DNA of 9,950 nt. Origin: Campylobacteraceae bacterium (GTDB lineage Bacteria > Campylobacterota > Campylobacteria > Campylobacterales > Sulfurovaceae). This document shows, piece after piece, positions 6,809 to 9,950 of the stretch. Position 1 is the stretch's first letter. Each line of letters opens with the position of its first letter. Made by a program: the position numbers and the translations under genes. The stretch covers positions 1 to 9,950 of the forward strand of contig JALWVW010000381.1 of the NCBI GenBank assembly GCA_027079365.1, written 5' to 3'. The notes under the pieces are model-generated. The model worked only from the letters and a program-made list of their open reading frames with translations, had not been told where the DNA came from and made no database searches.

Positions 6809-7270
6809 TCAAAACCTTTTGTTTCTATATCTCATAAAACCATGCATCGTCGCCACTGACAGCGCCCCAAGTACCATAGCCAAAAATCCACTCGACCAAT
6901 CAAAATAGTGCATATCCTGTGTTTTGATGTACTCCATCATATACATACTAAGCATGCCGGCAACACCACCGATGAGTATACTTTGCCAGAACTTTGGCTG
7001 GTAAATCTTGTGAAGCAGCATAGTCATTAGTGATGCTGAGATGAGTACAGGAAAGACAACGACATAGGCTATAAGAGAAAAGTAGAGTGGAGAAAGCAGC
7101 ATCCCTAGGTCAAACCTTTCTCCCAATACTAAGGCGCCCAGCCCGTAAAGACCAAATAGCAACGCTGGCAGATAAGAGAGTATCAGCACCTGAACCCCAG
7201 GAAGATCAAAGCGATATACTATCCAAAAAGCGATCGCCACAGGCAATCCAAAGTAGAGTACTCCTCCCAT
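6809..7270 (-). CDS. Hypothetical multi-pass membrane protein
   Basis: Unrecognised 153-residue protein that is almost entirely hydrophobic, with about five membrane helices (roughly 3-21, 27-50, 58-86, 94-115 and 125-145) and a short basic C-terminus (RYRNKRF). I see no catalytic motif. The start is either ATG 7270, joined to the ABC1 stop as TGATG, or GTG 7273, joined as GTGA. Neither has a strong ribosome site, and both imply translation coupled to the ABC1 gene. Lying between the ABC1-type protein and the DUF2867 protein with no gap, it is a candidate membrane partner of one or both. The family is unknown to me. Confidence 0.75.
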   Translation of the reverse strand: MGGVLYFGLPVAIAFWIVYRFDLPGVQVLILSYLPALLFGLYGLGALVLGERFDLGMLLSPLYFSLIAYVVVFPVLISASLMTMLLHKIYQPKFWQSILIGGVAGMLSMYMMEYIKTQDMHYFDWSSGFLAMVLGALSVATMHGFMRYRNKRF

Positions 7271-8583
7271 CACTCAAACTCTCGCATCATACCCACGGCA
7301 AAGCGTGTATCGATCCGCGCACCCATCCGTTCGAACATTGCATAATAACCCAGTAGCGTACGGTCAAGAAAGATATACTCTTCATTGAGCTTATGGACTG
7401 TGTGGCGCTGTTTTTGCTGGACAGCGATGATTGCATCAAAGCCCCGTTTGGCGAAGTCGGCATCCCCTCCAAAATCATAATAATCCCCTCTAAATATCTC
7501 GATATAGAGCTGATCAAGTGGGCGGATCACCTCTCGGTAAAAAGAGAGCATCTCCTCCATAGGGGCTTCATCGATCATACGCATCTGTACATACTGATGT
7601 ACGATCTCCTCTTCGTCAATCTGGTCAATCAAGGAGAGATGCAGGGTATTGAACTGCTGCAAAAACACCTCATCGATCCGCTTGACACAGCCAAAATCAA
7701 TCATCCCCAGCTTTCTCTCTTTCATAAAAAGAAAGTTACCAGGGTTGGGGTCGGCATGGATCTGACGCAGGCGATAAAGTGAGACGAAAAAGCTATCAAA
7801 AATCAATTGCGCATAATGGTCTCTAAGCTCCTGTGGAGGCGCACTCTGCATAAATGTATCAAAGTGCATACCCTCCAAAAACTGCGTACTCAAAATCTTG
7901 GCAGTAGAGACAGATTCATATATTTTGGGGATCACGATATCTGCCATATCCAGATGCTCTCTGAAGTAGCGTGTGTTGTCTGCCTCACTCTCATAATTCA
8001 CCTCTTCGCGGAGTCTGCCACTGATCTCGTCCATGAGATGATCGACATTTTGTCCCTTGGCAAAGCGTGTCAAAGCAAAACGCAGCATACCCATGTCCGC
8101 ATCAATACTCTTGGCAATCCCAGGATACTGTACTTTGACTGCCAGCATCTGTCCCTCATAGCTAGCACGATGCACCTGTCCTAGACTTGCAGCGCCAAAT
8201 GGTTCACTTTCAAATGTGTCAAATACCGCCTCCGGATTGGCTCCCAGTTCCTGGCGAATGATCTTGCGAATCAAGGCCCTATTGATAGGTGGCACCCTTG
8301 AAAATGACTGACTGATCTTCTCCAGATATGCTGGCGGAAGAAAAGGCATCCCCAGTGCAACCTGCTGGGCAATCTTGACAGAGACTCCCTTGAGATGCCC
8401 TAGTGCATCGATCAGTATCTGGGCAGTTTCCTCGTGTGTCTGGTTCTGTTGGGCTTCTTCCTGTTCGCTGCTGCCCAACCTTCGCTTGAGATAGCCCTTG
8501 GCCTGAGAAGCCCCGATACGCAAAGCTGCTTTGCCGACCACAGCTCCACGAGAGAGCTTGCCTGTAGGCAATGGACTAGGCAT
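7270..8583 (-). CDS. ABC1/AarF/UbiB-family kinase-like protein
   Basis: 437-residue member of the ABC1 (ADCK/UbiB/COQ8) atypical kinase family, whose members bind ATP and influence isoprenoid-quinone or lipid metabolism. Landmarks: the N-terminal KxGQ-type motif, here KIAQ (70-73) in LKGVSVKIAQQVAL; the family's Ala-rich loop GAASLGQVH (130-138) replacing the usual Gly-rich loop; ATP-binding lysine K150 in LAVKVQYPG; EVNYESEADN (194-203); catalytic-loop equivalent HADPNPGNF (276-284); and metal-binding DFG (296-298). There is no C-terminal membrane pair as in E. coli UbiB, so it should be cytoplasmic or peripheral. ATG 8583 lies inside the end of the TetR gene (8-base overlap), with AGGA about 8 bases upstream. 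Campylobacterota generally use menaquinone, so a ubiquinone role is unlikely; the real substrate is unknown. Confidence 0.9.
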   Translation of the reverse strand: MPSPLPTGKLSRGAVVGKAALRIGASQAKGYLKRRLGSSEQEEAQQNQTHEETAQILIDALGHLKGVSVKIAQQVALGMPFLPPAYLEKISQSFSRVPPINRALIRKIIRQELGANPEAVFDTFESEPFGAASLGQVHRASYEGQMLAVKVQYPGIAKSIDADMGMLRFALTRFAKGQNVDHLMDEISGRLREEVNYESEADNTRYFREHLDMADIVIPKIYESVSTAKILSTQFLEGMHFDTFMQSAPPQELRDHYAQLIFDSFFVSLYRLRQIHADPNPGNFLFMKERKLGMIDFGCVKRIDEVFLQQFNTLHLSLIDQIDEEEIVHQYVQMRMIDEAPMEEMLSFYREVIRPLDQLYIEIFRGDYYDFGGDADFAKRGFDAIIAVQQKQRHTVHKLNEEYIFLDRTLLGYYAMFERMGARIDTRFAVGMMREFE

Positions 8584-9313
8584 CCATCAATCCTTTGAGC
8601 TTACGCTTGATACTGTCCAGCCCTCTCTTGGGTGCAGTGTAGCGTTCCAGAGCAGAGAGGAGATGGGTCTTGACCATAAAGTGCCCTAGATCAGATGCAC
8701 GGTTGAGCACCTGCGAGTGCAATACTGCCTCCAAAACACCCATTGAGTGGTCGATAAACTGTGTGGTGTTTTCAAAACTCTCACTCTCGTCCTTGACCCA
8801 GTAGGCTACCACCGCGATATAGTAATCCCAAAACAGCTGCGGCAGATAGTTCTTGAACGGTGGCTCCTCGATCTCTCCTGACTCGATCGCGATCTCCATC
8901 ATCTCTGTGACAATCTCGACAAAAGATGCTTTTGTCGCATAGATATCCTCTACCCTGACTGCTGAGGAGTGAAACGCCATCTCATAGATCTGTACGATAA
9001 ATTCGCGATCCTCCAAATAAAGTTCCAGCTCTGTCTCCATCAGTGTCTGAAGCTGCTCGCGCAAAGTGTAGGTGTGAAAATCCTCTATAGTATGGATTGC
9101 TGCAATCGCTTCACTATGCTTCTGCTCTATATACCCATACAGCAGTTTCTCTTTAGAAGGAAAGTAGTTATAGATAGTAGGGTTACTCACCCCGGCATTT
9201 TTGGCCATCTCTCTCAGGCTTGCATTGTCAAAGCCTTTTTCGATGATGAGGTCTACAGCAGACTGGAGTATTTTGATTTTTGTTTTCTCTTTGGCTGACT
9301 GGGTCACTTTCAT
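8576..9313 (-). CDS. TetR/AcrR-family transcriptional regulator
   Basis: 245-residue one-component regulator: an N-terminal DNA-binding helix-turn-helix and a C-terminal ligand-binding domain. The HTH is clear at about residues 31-58 (ASLREMAKNAGVSNPTIYNYFPSKEKLL), preceded by IKILQSAVDLIIEKGFDN. The C-terminal part (about 70-245) is helical and slightly longer than usual for the family; its ligand is not predictable. ATG 9313 has an AAAGGA ribosome site about 8 bases upstream. The gene leads the five-gene set and overlaps the ABC1 gene by 8 bases, so it most likely controls the set and its own expression. TetR-ABC1 pairs occur elsewhere in proteobacteria as far as I recall, but I cannot verify that here. 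Palindromes just downstream of its promoter are candidate operators. Confidence 0.92.
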   Translation of the reverse strand: MKVTQSAKEKTKIKILQSAVDLIIEKGFDNASLREMAKNAGVSNPTIYNYFPSKEKLLYGYIEQKHSEAIAAIHTIEDFHTYTLREQLQTLMETELELYLEDREFIVQIYEMAFHSSAVRVEDIYATKASFVEIVTEMMEIAIESGEIEEPPFKNYLPQLFWDYYIAVVAYWVKDESESFENTTQFIDHSMGVLEAVLHSQVLNRASDLGHFMVKTHLLSALERYTAPKRGLDSIKRKLKGLMDA

Positions 9314-9314
9314 G

Positions 9315-9353
9315 ATACTTCCTTTGATTTAGATCAAATATTTAACGAAGTAT
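9315..9353. repeat. Outer inverted repeat in the tetR promoter region
   Basis: ATACTTC (9315-9321) and GAAGTAT (9347-9353) are perfect 7-base inverted arms 25 bases apart. One arm covers the -10 box of the tetR promoter and the other lies next to the start codon. They could be paired operator half-sites, or chance in an AT-rich region. Confidence 0.35.
9323..9338. promoter_or_regulatory. FNR-like palindrome downstream of the tetR promoter
   Basis: TTTGATTTAGATCAAA contains TTGAT-N4-ATCAA, the consensus of CRP/FNR-family regulators, as a perfect inverted repeat with 6-base arms. It is centred about 11-12 bases downstream of the expected transcription start, so a protein bound here would repress. 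It could equally be the operator of the TetR protein itself. Confidence 0.5.
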
Positions 9354-9377
9354 AGTATAATTACCAATATATGTCAA
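9349..9377 (-). promoter_or_regulatory. Near-consensus sigma-70 promoter of the tetR-ABC1 operon
   Basis: On the minus strand a perfect TTGACA (complement of 9372-9377) is followed after 17 bases by TATACT (complement of 9349-9354). A second TATACT overlaps at 9354-9359 but is too close to the -35 (12 bases). Expected start near 9342, leader about 29 bases. No other promoter is seen inside the five-gene set. Confidence 0.75.
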
Positions 9378-9393
9378 GTTTTATTATAGTCTT

Positions 9394-9950
9394 TTAAATT
9401 TCTACTAGCTTCTCCAACAGCTGCGCATGTACCAGTCCATTGCTACAGACGATACTTTTGTCATCAAAATCATAGCGCTTGCCAGAGACATTGGAGACCC
9501 TGCCGCCTGCTTCTAGCAAGATGAGTATCCCTCCTGCCACATCCCAAGGCTTGAGGTCGATCTCGTAAAAGGCATCGATTCTCCCCTCTGCCAGATAGCA
9601 GAGATCCACTGCAGCCGCTCCCAGTCGGCGGATATCCCGGATATGAGGCAACAGATTGGTCAGGCAGTCGATCACCCAGTGGTACTCGACCCCTGCATTG
9701 ACCTTGGCATAGGGGAAGCCTGTACCGATGAGGGATTGCTGGAGGGTATCTTGGGTACTGACAGAGAGTCGCTTCTCACCTAGATATGCACCTTCTCCAC
9801 GCACTGCCCAGAACATCTCTTCCAGGATAGGGTTGTAGACCACCGCCATCACAGGTGCACCCTGTTCCCAAACTCCGATCGAGAGTGCCAGATGCGGAAA
9901 CCCATGGACGAAATTGGTTGTCCCATCTATCGGATCGATATAGATCGCTT
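9394..9950 (-). CDS. suhB: Inositol monophosphatase family protein (SuhB-like), partial at window edge
   Basis: C-terminal 184 residues of an inositol-1-monophosphatase-family phosphatase, a Mg-dependent enzyme that hydrolyses phosphate monoesters such as myo-inositol 1-phosphate; in E. coli SuhB also has an rRNA-related role. The visible part begins in the metal-binding signature IDPIDGTTNFVHGFP, continues with ALSIGVWEQGAPVMAVVYNPILEEMFWAVRGEGAYL, and has the second signature DLKPWDVAGGILILLEAGG (the WDxAxG type) about 50 residues from the C-terminus. The RRLGAAAVDLCYLAEGRIDAFYE stretch is also characteristic. The N-terminal part lies beyond position 9950. It runs in the same direction as tetR but is separated by 80 bases holding a strong promoter, so it is probably a separate unit. 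No terminator hairpin is visible between them. The real substrate could differ within the family. Confidence 0.9.
   Translation of the reverse strand, partial: AIYIDPIDGTTNFVHGFPHLALSIGVWEQGAPVMAVVYNPILEEMFWAVRGEGAYLGEKRLSVSTQDTLQQSLIGTGFPYAKVNAGVEYHWVIDCLTNLLPHIRDIRRLGAAAVDLCYLAEGRIDAFYEIDLKPWDVAGGILILLEAGGRVSNVSGKRYDFDDKSIVCSNGLVHAQLLEKLVEI

Noticed and set aside
6807..6812. TTG start for the DUF2867 gene
   Set aside because: It is only 2 bases from the AAAAGG ribosome site, whereas ATG 6806 has normal spacing.

Overview
This window most likely comes from a Campylobacterota (epsilonproteobacterial) chromosome, possibly a Sulfurovum- or Sulfurimonas-like sulfur oxidiser. The hints are protein style (metal-ABC ATPase, short MltB-type transglycosylase, CreD), moderate GC with AT-rich gaps, and TGnTATAAT extended -10 boxes typical of the group. 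The genus is an inference, since no rRNA or marker gene is present. I see no tRNA, rRNA, CRISPR array, insertion sequence or phage gene, and no gene-free stretch over 300 bases.

Layout: (1) Positions 1-1224, minus strand: the ATPase and partial permease of a zinc/manganese-type ABC importer, joined by an ATGA overlap. (2) Positions 1225-1308: a short divergent intergenic region with an extended -10 promoter and GTTAT/ATAAC palindromes that resemble, but do not match exactly, Zur boxes. (3) Positions 1309-3100, plus strand: an exported MltB-type lytic transglycosylase and an unrecognised membrane/helical protein whose -10 box abuts its start codon (possible leaderless mRNA). (4) Positions 3147-5780, minus strand: CreD with an unusual 76-residue N-terminal extension, then an exported TPR protein 18 bases downstream. 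A 17-bp-spaced promoter and a palindrome lie upstream. (5) Positions 5884-9313, minus strand: a tightly packed five-gene set in transcription order TetR regulator, ABC1/UbiB-type kinase-like protein, multi-pass membrane protein, DUF2867 protein, VanZ-like membrane protein. Every junction overlaps or nearly touches. One near-consensus sigma-70 promoter precedes the set, with an FNR-like palindrome just downstream of it. (6) Positions 9394-9950, minus strand: the C-terminal part of an inositol-monophosphatase-family protein (SuhB-like).

The most distinctive element is the TetR-ABC1-membrane-DUF2867-VanZ set. Campylobacterota generally use menaquinone, so this ABC1 protein is unlikely to serve ubiquinone synthesis. 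Its membrane-protein partners suggest an envelope or lipid role under its own regulator. The rest is ordinary envelope and transport housekeeping with some curious regulatory details.
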